Assembly: GCF_001449115.1 (NCBI RefSeq)
Contig: NZ_LAIJ01000009.1
Span: forward strand, 620,001-684,000
DNA: 64,000 bases
Direction: 5' to 3'
DNA from: Occallatibacter gabretensis
GTDB lineage: Bacteria > Acidobacteriota > Terriglobia > Terriglobales > Acidobacteriaceae
Below the pieces are notes generated by a model that was not told the origin of the DNA, did no database searches, and saw only the letters and a list, made by a program, of their open reading frames with translations. Every line of letters starts with the position of its first letter. Positions within the stretch are counted from its first letter, which is position 1. The position numbers were made by a program, and so were the translations under genes. Positions 1 to 8,534 of this stretch are shown here, piece after piece.

Positions 1-921
1 ATACGTGCGAATCTTCTCGCTTCTGTCGCCCGATCCCACCTGCGACTTACGCGCCGCAGCCAGCTCCGCATTCTGCCGGTCCTGCTCCACTTCATACAGC
101 CGCGAACGAAGCACGCGCATTCCCTTCTCGCGGTTTTTGATCTGCGACTTCTCGTCCTGGCAGCTCACCACCGTGTTCGTCGGAAGATGCGTAATGCGCA
201 CCGCGGAGTACGTAGTATTCACGCTCTGCCCGCCCGGTCCCGAAGAACAGAACGTATCGATGCGAATATCCTTCGCCTCAATCTTGATGTCCACATCCTC
301 GGCCTCCGGCAGCACAGCCACAGTGATGGCAGACGTATGCACGCGCCCCTGTGTCTCTGTGGCCGGCACGCGCTGCACGCGATGCACGCCGCTCTCATAC
401 TTCAGCTGCGAGTAGACGCGGGCGCCTTCAATAATCGCAATCACTTCCTTGTAGCCGCCCACGCCGCTTTCAGAAAGCGACATCACTTCCACCTTCCACC
501 GGTGCTGTTCGGCAAAGCGCGTATACATGCGGAAGACCTCTGCCGCAAACAACGAAGCCTCATCGCCGCCCGTGCCCGCGCGAATTTCCAGAATCACGTT
601 CTTCTCGTCATTCGGGTCTCTCGGCAGCAGCAGAATCTTAATCTCTTCTTCGAGCGCCGCTGCCTTCGGCTCAAGCGCGGCAATCTCTTCTTCCGCCATC
701 GCGCGCAAGTCAGCGTCCGTCTCCTCAAGCATCAGCTTCGCGTCAGCCAACCCCGTCCGCGCTGCTTTCAACTCGCGATACTTCTCCACCGTCTCTTCCA
801 TCTCGCGAATCGACTTCGCCATCTTTTGAAATTTCTCGTGGTCGTTCAAGACCTCCGGCAGCGCAAACTGGGCCTGTAGCTCCATGTACCGCTGCTCCAT
901 CTGTTCCAAACGATCCAGCAT
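1..921 (-). CDS. prfA: Peptide chain release factor 1 (3' end outside the window)
   Basis: Class I release factor that reads UAA and UAG and triggers peptidyl-tRNA hydrolysis on the ribosome. Reading the minus strand from ATG at 921 gives 307 codons without a stop, so about 50 C-terminal residues lie left of the window. The N-terminal part is a long charged coiled coil ([15 protein letters not shown]...). The RF1 codon-recognition tripeptide PAT is seen in [15 protein letters not shown], which separates it from RF2 (SPF), and the catalytic GGQ is seen in [14 protein letters not shown]. The window edge is the only truncation; no frameshift is seen. Identification is from family motifs and is firm. 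Confidence 0.97.
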   Translation of the reverse strand, partial: MLDRLEQMEQRYMELQAQFALPEVLNDHEKFQKMAKSIREMEETVEKYRELKAARTGLADAKLMLEETDADLRAMAEEEIAALEPKAAALEEEIKILLLPRDPNDEKNVILEIRAGTGGDEASLFAAEVFRMYTRFAEQHRWKVEVMSLSESGVGGYKEVIAIIEGARVYSQLKYESGVHRVQRVPATETQGRVHTSAITVAVLPEAEDVDIKIEAKDIRIDTFCSSGPGGQSVNTTYSAVRITHLPTNTVVSCQDEKSQIKNREKGMRVLRSRLYEVEQDRQNAELAAARKSQVGSGDRSEKIRTY

Positions 922-1078
922 GGCAATTCCTCTCACGCACATCCGTGCGGCTCTCAATCAAATATTGTCGAAAAGGGAAAAAGGCGCAAAAGCAGTATGG
1001 CGGCGGGAGCCGCTAGAGGAGCGCCGAGATGGGCTGGTGGAGAACCATACCTGCTTTTATTTTACCGCGATTGGCAAA

Positions 1079-1513
1079 TTACAGAAACGGATTCACGATA
1101 CGCACCCCATCAAGCACTTGGCCGTGATGCATGTCCTCACTAAAAAATATGCGACAGCCCGCACGCTGCGCACAACGAAGATGGAGCGAATCAAAATACG
1201 AGAATCCGTGCAGGCGATGCATATCAACAGCGGCAAGAACATCCGTAATAGAGAGTTCTACCAGTGGAAGCCGTGCATAAAACTCGATTTGGCTGCGCGC
1301 AATCTCGGCATCCAGACGCAGCTTCCTGACGGCAGCCGTAAAATACTCCCCCAGCACTGGAATGGAAACCACGGCAGCCTGCTGGCGAACATGCGCTTCT
1401 ACAAGGTCTGCCGCAATCGCCTGCTTGCGTGAGTCAGCGCCGTCGTCCACGTAAATGAGCACATTGGCGTCAAAAAAAGCTCTTGGGAGCGCGAGCGTTA
1501 CGGCCGTGGCCAC
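1079..1513 (-). CDS. vapC: PIN-domain ribonuclease toxin, VapC type
   Basis: Predicted 144-residue PIN-domain RNase, the toxin of a type II toxin-antitoxin pair. The acidic metal-binding residues of the fold are visible in order: D in FDANVLIY near residue 15, E in LGEYF near 55, D in SYFDSLHL near 109 and D in SEDM near 126. The start is taken as the GTG at 1511-1513, which lies inside the last codons of the upstream antitoxin gene, so the two overlap by 16 nt and are probably translationally coupled. Toxin-antitoxin function is inferred from fold and pairing; the RNA target is unknown. Confidence 0.85.
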   Translation of the reverse strand: MATAVTLALPRAFFDANVLIYVDDGADSRKQAIAADLVEAHVRQQAAVVSIPVLGEYFTAAVRKLRLDAEIARSQIEFYARLPLVELSITDVLAAVDMHRLHGFSYFDSLHLRCAQRAGCRIFFSEDMHHGQVLDGVRIVNPFL

Positions 1514-1743
1514 TTCATGCGCTCCTCATAAAGTTCTTCCCGGTTCCACTTCCAGCCTAGTGAATTGCCCTGTCCTGCGCGCTTCCGAAAGGCCGCAATT
1601 TCTGCCTCGAGGTGTATGTCTGCGCCCGCAATTCTAGCCATGTGCTCGCGGAATTCCTGGTTCACCGTCTTACCCGTCGCGCGCAGCTTCTCCCGTGCCT
1701 TTTCCAGAAGCTCTTCGTCTATCGACAGAGTTACATTCTTCAT
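1498..1743 (-). CDS. vapB: Antitoxin of the VapBC pair (ribbon-helix-helix/CopG-like N-terminus)
   Basis: 81-residue antitoxin. The N-terminus MKNVTLSIDEELLEKAREK has the strand-helix pattern of ribbon-helix-helix DNA-binding proteins, and the C-terminal half is charged and aromatic, as expected for the toxin-binding tail. The ATG at 1743 is preferred over an in-frame GTG at 1764 because it begins directly at the conserved MKNVTL strand. There is no Shine-Dalgarno sequence upstream: the -10 hexamer ends 6 nt before the ATG, so the transcript is probably leaderless. It overlaps vapC by 16 nt. Autoregulation through the palindrome at 1746-1775 is inferred. Confidence 0.82.
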   Translation of the reverse strand: MKNVTLSIDEELLEKAREKLRATGKTVNQEFREHMARIAGADIHLEAEIAAFRKRAGQGNSLGWKWNREELYEERMKWPRP

Positions 1744-1778
1744 ATACACATAATACGTGCACACATATTATGTGTCAA
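1741..1778 (-). promoter_or_regulatory. vapBC promoter with palindromic operator, leaderless start
   Basis: On the minus strand TTGACA (1773-1778) and TATTAT (1750-1755) are separated by 17 nt, a good sigma-70 promoter. Six nucleotides later comes the vapB ATG at 1743. A perfect 9-nt inverted repeat, ACACATAAT (1746-1754) and ATTATGTGT (1767-1775) with 12 nt between, covers the -10 and reaches the -35. A VapB or VapBC complex bound here would block polymerase directly. Confidence 0.75.
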
Positions 1779-1968
1779 ACTGCTATGGAGTAACTATCAT
1801 TATGCTGGTTCATCGATAGAATCTACTTGCCGACGCCTCGCCCCTAACCTGCGTAGCGTGCCTACCCCGCGGAGAATCGGCAAATCCAACCCCGCACATA
1901 TTTCGCCCCGCCTTCCGGCACAAATCAGCGAAAATGACATGGAACATTACAGTCAGTCGGAGGAAACA

Positions 1969-4005
1969 TTGAAATCACGCCGGAAGTCTGCCGCACTCAC
2001 CGCAATCATTGCCATCGCCCTTGGCGCATCCGCGCAGCAGCCCGGGCTGAAAGGCATCGAAGTTGCGGATATGGACCGCTCGGTCAAGCCCTGCGACGAC
2101 TTTTACGATTACGCCAACGGAGCCTGGCGCGCGAAGAACCCCATCCCGTCTTACATGGACCGCTGGAGCCGCCGCTGGCAGGCCGGCGAGGTCAACAAGG
2201 ATCAGCTTCGCAATATCCTCGACGAGATTTCTTCCCGGCCCGCGCAGCCCAAAGGCAGTCCCGCGCAGTTAACCGGCGACTTCTACGCCGCCTGCACCAA
2301 CACAAAAGCAATAGATGACGCCGGCATCACGCCACTCAAGCCGTATCTGGACGCCATCGAAGCAATTCACGACCTGCCGGGCCTGCAGAAAGAACTTGAG
2401 AATCTGAATGCGAATGCCATCATGGCTCCCTTCTTTTTCGGCTCAGCTCAGAACCCTCATGACCCAACACAAATGATTGCGGATGTCGGCGCCTCTGGCC
2501 TCGGCCTGCCCGACCGCGACTATTACCTGAAGCCGGAAACGCGCTTCGTCAAAGCCCGCGCCGAATACCTCGTATACGTCGCAAAAATCTTCACCCTGGC
2601 CGGAGCCAGCGACGCCCAAGCCAAAGCAGCCGCCCAGACCGTGATGACCTTTGAGACAGCGCTCGCCAAGGCCTCACTCGATAACGTTGCCCTCCGCGAT
2701 CCGCACGCCACTGACCACATCGGCAAGCTTGACGCACTCCAGGCCATGACGCCCCACTTCGACTGGAAGGCATATTTCGCCGGGACCGGAGCCGCTGCAA
2801 ACGACATCAATGTCGATCAGCCCGCATTCATGGCGGAGTTCGAGCACCAGCTCGCATCCACTCCCCTGGCAGACTGGAAGACCTATCTCCGCTGGCATGT
2901 GCTCAACGACGCCACGATGTCTCTTTCGCAACCGTTTGTCGACGCCAGCTTTGGCTTCTATCAGAAAGATCTCGCCGGCGTAGGCGAATTAAAGCCACGC
3001 GGCACACGCTGCGCTGAACAGACTGATGCGCTGCTGGGCGAAGCACTCGGTCAGGAATACGTCAAACGCTACTTCCCGCCAGAAGCCAAGCGCCGCGCCC
3101 AGGCGCTCGTCACCAACATCCTCTCCGCCATGCATGACACCATCGAAGGCGTCGACTGGATGACGCCCGCCACAAAGCAAAAGGCTCTCGAAAAACTTTC
3201 ATCCGTCCAGGTCAAGGTTGGCTATCCCGATAAGTGGAAGGATTACTCATCGGTCAAAATCGACCGCAGCAGTTACTTTGCCGATCACACCGCCGGCACA
3301 CGTTTCGCCATTGCCGACGACTGGTCGCAGATTGGCAAACCCGTCGATCGCACCCGCTGGGGAATGACTCCGCCCACCTCCAACGCCTACTACAACCCCC
3401 TGATGAACGAGATCGTCTTTCCCGCCGGAATCCTGCAGCCGCCCAACTTCAGCGTGAGCGCCTCTGACGCAGTCAACTACGGTGGAATCGGTGTGATCAT
3501 CGGCCATGAAATCTCCCACGGCTTTGACGATCAGGGTGCGCAGTTCGACGCCCACGGCCGGCTGGCCGACTGGTGGACACCCGAGGACAAGAAAAAGTTC
3601 CAGGCGAAAACCGCATGCGTCGTCCGTCAGTTTGACGGATACCGCATCGACGGCCCCGAAGACATCCATATCAACGGCAAGCTCGTTCTCGGCGAATCCA
3701 TCGGTGACCTCGGCGGCCTCAAGATCGCATATCTTGCCTTCAAGAAAACCGCGCAGGGCCAGTCCAGCGAGAAGATTGACGGCTTCACTCCCGATCAGCT
3801 CTTCTTCATTTCGTGGGGCCAGGTCCGCGGAGACGCAACACGCATCGAAACCGAGAAGCTGATGGTGCAGGGCGACCCACATCCCGTGGCAAAGTATCGC
3901 GTCATCGGGCCCATGTCGAATTTCGCGCCGTTTGCCGAAGCATTCCAATGCAAGGCCGGCTCTCCTATGGTCCGCTCCGACGCTGACAAATGCGTAGTCT
4001 GGTAA
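1969..4005 (+). CDS. M13 family zinc metallopeptidase (neprilysin/PepO-like), secreted
   Basis: 678-residue endopeptidase of family M13. The zinc site HEISH lies near residues 513-517, followed by the third ligand region GESIGDLGGL near 575-583. NEIVFPAGILQPP and the N-terminal CDDFYDYANGAW segment are also characteristic. The start is taken as TTG at 1969 because a strong GGAGG (1959-1963) precedes it and it opens directly into a signal peptide ending ALGASAQ. An in-frame ATG at 1939 would add ten residues and has no good ribosome-binding site. It is expected in the periplasm or cell envelope, degrading small peptides. It is transcribed away from vapBC and ends at a shared hairpin. Confidence 0.93.
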   Translation: MKSRRKSAALTAIIAIALGASAQQPGLKGIEVADMDRSVKPCDDFYDYANGAWRAKNPIPSYMDRWSRRWQAGEVNKDQLRNILDEISSRPAQPKGSPAQLTGDFYAACTNTKAIDDAGITPLKPYLDAIEAIHDLPGLQKELENLNANAIMAPFFFGSAQNPHDPTQMIADVGASGLGLPDRDYYLKPETRFVKARAEYLVYVAKIFTLAGASDAQAKAAAQTVMTFETALAKASLDNVALRDPHATDHIGKLDALQAMTPHFDWKAYFAGTGAAANDINVDQPAFMAEFEHQLASTPLADWKTYLRWHVLNDATMSLSQPFVDASFGFYQKDLAGVGELKPRGTRCAEQTDALLGEALGQEYVKRYFPPEAKRRAQALVTNILSAMHDTIEGVDWMTPATKQKALEKLSSVQVKVGYPDKWKDYSSVKIDRSSYFADHTAGTRFAIADDWSQIGKPVDRTRWGMTPPTSNAYYNPLMNEIVFPAGILQPPNFSVSASDAVNYGGIGVIIGHEISHGFDDQGAQFDAHGRLADWWTPEDKKKFQAKTACVVRQFDGYRIDGPEDIHINGKLVLGESIGDLGGLKIAYLAFKKTAQGQSSEKIDGFTPDQLFFISWGQVRGDATRIETEKLMVQGDPHPVAKYRVIGPMSNFAPFAEAFQCKAGSPMVRSDADKCVVW

Positions 4006-4047
4006 GCCTGGTCTGGTAGGAACTTCATCGAACTCGCGCATTCGCAG

Positions 4048-4085
4048 AAAAAGCCGCAGGTCCTTGCAAGGGACCCGCGGCTTTT
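4048..4085. terminator. Bidirectional hairpin terminator
   Basis: Inverted repeat AGCCGC-GGTCC ... GGACC-CGCGGCT flanked by an A run on the left and a T run on the right. It sits between the convergent M13 peptidase and CocE-type hydrolase genes and can serve both strands. Confidence 0.8.
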
Positions 4086-4109
4086 CAATTGCTCATATGT
4101 ACCAACGCC

Positions 4110-6329
4110 TCAGAAGCAATCAATCACATCGCACTGATTCATCAGCGGAATCTGCAGATTCGAATCATGCTCCGTATCCGAGTACACCGTAATCGTCGCC
4201 GGCTTATAATCATCCGGCTTCGCCGTCATGATGTTCGTCACAAAGGTCTGCGGATTCCTGTCATACAGTGGGAACCACGTACTCTGAACCTCCACCACCA
4301 CCGTGTGCCCCGCCTTGAACACGTGGTCCACGTCATGGAGCGAAAACTTGTACTCCCGCACCGCGCCAGCCTTGATCGCCCGCGGCTTGTCGAACCCGTC
4401 CAGATATCGTCCGCGATAAATCTCCATATTCGTCATCAGCTGGTAGCCGTGCATCTTCGCATCCGCATCGTCATCGGGATACTGGTCGATCAGCTTCACC
4501 ACAAAATCCCCGTCCGTACCCGTAGTCGAAGCAAAAATCTCTGCCAGCACCTCGCCCGTCACCACCATGTCTTTCTTCAACACAGGCAGCTTCCACACCG
4601 CCACATCCTTGCGGTCCGTCACAAATCGCTGGTCTTCGGTCATCCAGTTGTACCACTGCGATCCATCGCCATACGTCGGCTGAATCGGCCTGTGCCGGTA
4701 CGGAACCGGATTCGCCGGATCGCTCGTATAGCTCGTCTTCTCTGCGCTCTTCGCATCGCCCCAGCTCAGCTTGCCGTTTCCTCGCAAATGCAGCGCCGTC
4801 GGCTGCGCTTCCTCCGGCGGAAAGTGCACATAGCGCTTCCACTTATTCGATCCCGTCTGGAAGCTAGCCGTATCTTCGAGATCAAATCCGGCCTTGTTTT
4901 CACCCGCCGCATCCTTCAGATAATGCGCAAAGAACTTCGCCTCAATCTCGCGCCGAAACTCCTGCCCAATCGGCTCGCCATACTGCACATTTCCCAGATG
5001 CCGCGTCGTTGCTGCCCACGAACCATGCCGCCACGGCCCCAGCACCAGGAAATTCTCATGCTTGTCATCATGCGGCTCCAGACTCGCGTACTCCTCCTGC
5101 GGCCCCCACATATCTTCCTGGTCGTAGTAGCCGCCCACACTCAGCGTCGGCACTGTCACCTTCGTCAGCCAGTACTCCACGCCACGGCTCTTCCAATACG
5201 AGTCATACGCCGGATGCTCCAGAAATAGCTTCCACGTCGGCAGCACAGGGCTGCCGGACTGTTTCACATCCTGCTCCAGGCTGCCCCGCTCCAGAAAGTA
5301 CTCAAATCCGTCACGCGGCTTGCCTGCAGCATCCTTGCCGTAGCTGACTTCCGTGTTCTCCTTGCTCGACTCCATCATCAGCGCATAGTCGTATCCATAA
5401 GTCTGCCGGAAGGCGCCATTATGGAAGAAGTCATCGCCCATCCAGACGTCAATCATCGGAGCCTGCGGAGAAATCGCCTTCACCGCCGGGTGCGGATCAA
5501 TCCCCGCCGCCATCGCCAGAAATCCCGGATAGCTCGTTCCCACAAATCCCGCGCGCCCGTTGTTGCCCGCCACATTTTTCAGCAGCCACTCCACGGAGTC
5601 ATAGGTATCGGTGCTCTCATCCACACTCTTCGGATCTTTGTGATCGGCCACCATTGGCCGGCTCATCACAAACTGCCCCTCGCTTTTATAACGCCCGCGA
5701 ATATCGCCGCACACATAGATGTAGCCCTCGCGCGCCAGCTCTGGCCGCCCTCCGTGAAATGAAGCCCGGTTCGTCCCATCGCAGCCATAAGGCGTCCGCT
5801 GAATCAAAAACGGCAGCGGCGTCGTAATATCCGCCGGCTTCAGAATCACCACATGCAGCTTTACGCCATCGCGCGCGGGAATCATTGCCTCCGTACGCTG
5901 ATAATCGTGAAACACGCGCTTCACCGGCTCGCCCACGCGGTGAAAGGTCTGCGCCGCCTCTCCCTTTTCGTCCAAAACGGCTAGTGTCGCATCCGCTCCA
6001 CTGCCCGCAAAACGAAACCGGTACTTCTCCTTCTCCATCCCGAACTCAGTCGCAGAAAACGCCTTCAGCTTCTCCGGCACCGCGCGATCTGACTCCATCA
6101 CCAGCGCGCCGTCCTGCACATAAAAGGTCAGAAAGTTGTCCGGATCAGCCACGTCCTTGTACTCACCCGCCACGCTGGCCGCCGGAGCAGGCGCCTGATT
6201 CGAGCTTTGGCTAACTGCCATCCGTACTCCACCGCACACCGGCAGAACAGCTCCAAACAGAACAAGACAGAAAACGGCAAACGCAGCACGATTACGCATC
6301 CGAAGGGACCTTTCGATTAAGGAATTCAT
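4110..6329 (-). CDS. CocE/NonD family hydrolase (X-Pro dipeptidyl-peptidase/glutaryl-acylase-like), secreted
   Basis: About 739-residue alpha/beta hydrolase of the CocE/NonD (S15-like) family, which cleaves esters or amides of peptides and small molecules. The nucleophile elbow GTSYPG places Ser near residue 266; the segments YYDQEDMWGPQEEY and LGPWRHGSW supply likely Asp and His partners. The C-terminal half is the jelly-roll X-Pro_dipeptidyl-peptidase C-terminal domain. The start at 6329 has AGGAAAG about 9 nt upstream and leads into a hydrophobic export signal; a second ATG at MRNRAAF is also possible. The natural substrate cannot be read from the sequence. Confidence 0.9.
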   Translation of the reverse strand: MNSLIERSLRMRNRAAFAVFCLVLFGAVLPVCGGVRMAVSQSSNQAPAPAASVAGEYKDVADPDNFLTFYVQDGALVMESDRAVPEKLKAFSATEFGMEKEKYRFRFAGSGADATLAVLDEKGEAAQTFHRVGEPVKRVFHDYQRTEAMIPARDGVKLHVVILKPADITTPLPFLIQRTPYGCDGTNRASFHGGRPELAREGYIYVCGDIRGRYKSEGQFVMSRPMVADHKDPKSVDESTDTYDSVEWLLKNVAGNNGRAGFVGTSYPGFLAMAAGIDPHPAVKAISPQAPMIDVWMGDDFFHNGAFRQTYGYDYALMMESSKENTEVSYGKDAAGKPRDGFEYFLERGSLEQDVKQSGSPVLPTWKLFLEHPAYDSYWKSRGVEYWLTKVTVPTLSVGGYYDQEDMWGPQEEYASLEPHDDKHENFLVLGPWRHGSWAATTRHLGNVQYGEPIGQEFRREIEAKFFAHYLKDAAGENKAGFDLEDTASFQTGSNKWKRYVHFPPEEAQPTALHLRGNGKLSWGDAKSAEKTSYTSDPANPVPYRHRPIQPTYGDGSQWYNWMTEDQRFVTDRKDVAVWKLPVLKKDMVVTGEVLAEIFASTTGTDGDFVVKLIDQYPDDDADAKMHGYQLMTNMEIYRGRYLDGFDKPRAIKAGAVREYKFSLHDVDHVFKAGHTVVVEVQSTWFPLYDRNPQTFVTNIMTAKPDDYKPATITVYSDTEHDSNLQIPLMNQCDVIDCF

Positions 6330-6580
6330 GCGGATTTCTTTCCTGAGCAATAAAAACGGGCGAGAAAAACTGGTTCGATTGTACATTTCACTCGGCAGAT
6401 TTCCCGCAGCGGCTCGTTTGCACAGCTCATCGGGTCCGGTTCGCCGCCAGCAGGCATTTTGAGTAGAGTAACGACATCATTGATCTCCCCCATCCCGCTC
6501 CGCCTGGTCCCGAGCTGCCTCCTCGCGTCCGGGTCTATCTCGATGCCATTGCCCAGGCGTGCACTCGGGACGGCCGGGGA

Positions 6581-7327
6581 TTGGTGTCCATCGTTCTGTT
6601 CGGCAGCGCCGCAAAAGGCGGTTTCGCTCAGCAGGCTTCCGACGTGGACCTTATCGTTGTCATTCCGGATGGCGCCTCGCGGGAGGAGCGCGCGCGAGTA
6701 CGCGGTGAGGTTGTCCGTCTGGAGATCGAACATGGCTTCAAGCAGCCGGTCGAACCTCGCAGTTGGCTGCAAGCCTTCGCCGAGAGCGCGGGCGGCCAGG
6801 ATCACTCATGCTTTGTCTGCACGCAGAGCGATCTGGTCTCCGGAGACGTGGCCCGGGTATTCGACTTGAATGCGGTACAGGCGTTCCTCGTCGACCGCAT
6901 CGTGTTCGCCACCGTCACAGCCTCCCTGGTGACGGTGTGGGGCGAGGACCTGCGGCCCTTGGTGCGGCCGCCGCCCGTGCGTCGGCTGGATGTGTTCAAG
7001 GCGTGTTTTATCTTCACAAACCAGGTGCTGTCGAGCCTGGCGGCGTACCCTCTGCTGCCGAACGCGACCTGCTATGCCATGGGAGCGCTCAAGCACTCGC
7101 TGCACAGCTGCTACTTCTGCTACCACCTCAAGACAACGGCCCTGGACGAAGAAGTGGCCTTCTTCCAGCAACGATTGGGAGTGAGTCATACGATGAAGCA
7201 GCTGCTGGATTTGCGCAAGCGGTACCGCAAGTCGTTTGGATTCGTAGTGCGCTGCCTGCCGGCGCTGCTCCGGCTGCACCTTGGCACGGCCCTGGACAAC
7301 TCCTTCCCGCTCGATGGGCCGCGTTAA
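6581..7327 (+). CDS. Nucleotidyltransferase-fold protein (Pol beta superfamily), start uncertain
   Basis: 248 residues when started at the TTG at 6581. The N-terminus VLFGSAAKGGFAQQASDVDLIVVI carries the G-S and D-x-D signature of the Pol beta nucleotidyltransferase superfamily (Asp21 and Asp23 in this numbering). The rest is a helical HEPN-like region with many aromatic residues (CYFCYHLKT). The open frame continues upstream to a stop at 6464 and encodes VRVYLDAIAQACTRDGRG, the kind of helix that normally precedes the GS motif, yet that stretch has no ATG, GTG or TTG. Either a rare start is used or the 5' end is damaged. Substrate unknown. Confidence 0.75.
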   Translation: MVSIVLFGSAAKGGFAQQASDVDLIVVIPDGASREERARVRGEVVRLEIEHGFKQPVEPRSWLQAFAESAGGQDHSCFVCTQSDLVSGDVARVFDLNAVQAFLVDRIVFATVTASLVTVWGEDLRPLVRPPPVRRLDVFKACFIFTNQVLSSLAAYPLLPNATCYAMGALKHSLHSCYFCYHLKTTALDEEVAFFQQRLGVSHTMKQLLDLRKRYRKSFGFVVRCLPALLRLHLGTALDNSFPLDGPR

Positions 7328-7416
7328 GGTCAAATTGCCCCGTTAAGCCGTGCCGAAAGCATAAAAATCCGTTATTATGTAGGTTGCCCCTTGGCAGGTT
7401 TGGAGGTGTGAATACT

Positions 7417-7614
7417 TTGGCAGAAGTTCGTATACAAGAAGGCGAGCCGCTCGAAAATGCGCTGCGCCGTTTCAAGCGTAAGGTTCAGCAGGAAGACATC
7501 ATCAAGGAAGTCAAGCGTCACTCCTACTACCTGAAGCCGGGCGAGAAGAAGCGCGTCAAGGCCGCACTGGCCCGCAAGCGTAATCGCAAAAAGGCTCGTA
7601 AGGAACAGGACTAA
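7417..7614 (+). CDS. rpsU: 30S ribosomal protein S21
   Basis: 65-residue S21, a small-subunit protein that contacts the anti-Shine-Dalgarno region during initiation. AEVRIQEGEPLENALRRFKR is the family's N-terminal signature, and the very basic tail KKRVKAALARKRNRKKARK is typical. The start is TTG at 7417, placed 8 nt after GGAGGTG (7402-7408); it gives the standard family length, whereas GTG at 7408 lies within the ribosome-binding site. A hairpin terminator follows. Confidence 0.96.
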   Translation: MAEVRIQEGEPLENALRRFKRKVQQEDIIKEVKRHSYYLKPGEKKRVKAALARKRNRKKARKEQD

Positions 7615-7623
7615 CGTATCCAT

Positions 7624-7685
7624 CGCCGCCGGAACAGCACGGAATCCCCCTCCGGCTCATTCCGGCGGCGAATGAAAAAATAAAG
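7624..7685 (+). terminator. Hairpin terminator after rpsU
   Basis: 11-nt inverted repeat CGCCGCCGGAA (7624-7634) and TTCCGGCGGCG (7660-7670) with a 25-nt loop, followed by an A-rich rather than T-rich run. Its position just after the rpsU stop supports a terminator or 3'-end stabiliser. Confidence 0.55.
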
Positions 7686-8160
7686 CAGTACCTTTTCTCC
7701 ATCGCCTCATTTTGGATTGCAACCTGCTCATTGCTCGTTTTAAGTTTTCACTGCCGCACAGTTAGTACATGTCACAAATTTGCGGCAGAAAAATGCAGTT
7801 TCGCAACACTTGCATCACTCTCCTCCGAACAGCGATTTTCTCGCTGAATTCCGGTCTTCCTTTCGGAAGACTCTCATCTGCCGCTTCCTCTTTTGCGGCT
7901 GGGCCCCTTTTGCATCTCGAGAGAAGTTGTTATCCAAAGCGCTGACGCTCTGTCGACGCGATCCAGGATTCTCCGCAAGCGATCTTTCAATCGCTGACGC
8001 GGAATCATGCGGAATCGGCGGCCCTGAGCTACGTTTCGGATCCGAACTTTCTCCGGAATGCCCGTTGCAGTCCAGACGTAAACAAGACAGAGAAACGGAA
8101 CCCGGCCCGCGCGTGTGGATGGCCGAGTCGCTGGATTTCTCTGCATACGGAAGACCGGCC
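7686..8160. other. Gene-free stretch between rpsU and the zinc-ribbon gene
   Basis: About 475 nt. An open frame continues upstream of the zinc-ribbon gene through this segment, but its composition resembles no protein family and it lacks a ribosome-binding site. No tRNA cloverleaf, repeat or clear promoter was found. Confidence 0.5.
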
Positions 8161-8439
8161 ATGGAATATACGGATCGAGTGCTCAAGTGTGTCGATTGCG
8201 GGGAAGAATTTGTCTTTACCGCAGGCGAACAGCTCTTTTTTCACGGTAAACAATTCCAGAACGACCCCAAGCGCTGTAAGCCGTGCAAGTCCAAACGCAG
8301 CAATGGCGCTGCTGCCCGCGTGCGCTCAGAAACGCGAACCAGTTGCTCGCAATGCGGCTCGGAGACAACGGTGCCCTTCCGGCCTACACAGGGCCGCCCG
8401 GTACTCTGCCGATCATGTTTTCAAACCGTGCGCGTATAA
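8161..8439 (+). CDS. Zinc-ribbon domain protein with four CxxC knuckles
   Basis: 92-residue protein built from two zinc ribbons. The first pair is CVDC plus CKPC (consistent with the probable zinc-ribbon zf-trcl / CxxC-x17-CxxC family), the second CSQC plus CRSC. The ATG at 8161 starts directly before the conserved DRVLKCVDCGEEF. The basic linker (CKSKRSNGAAARVR) suggests nucleic-acid or ribosome contact, but that is inference; the molecular role of the family is not established. Confidence 0.8.
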   Translation: MEYTDRVLKCVDCGEEFVFTAGEQLFFHGKQFQNDPKRCKPCKSKRSNGAAARVRSETRTSCSQCGSETTVPFRPTQGRPVLCRSCFQTVRV

Positions 8440-8469
8440 CGGAACTGCTCACATGAAACGGATCTGACC

Positions 8470-8507
8470 GCCCATCCTTTCTCGCATATTTGCGGGAAAG
8501 GATGGGC
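8470..8507. terminator. Hairpin between convergent genes
   Basis: Long inverted repeat GCCCATCCTTTC ... GAAAGGATGGGC between the zinc-ribbon gene and purD. There is no strong U run on either side, so it may be a transcript end stabiliser rather than a classical intrinsic terminator. Confidence 0.6.
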
Positions 8508-8534
8508 AACGGACCCCTATTCACTATCCACGAA

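Noticed and set aside
4089..5228. 379-codon open frame opposite the CocE-type hydrolase
   Set aside because: Arg/His/Leu-rich antisense shadow with no motif or ribosome-binding site.
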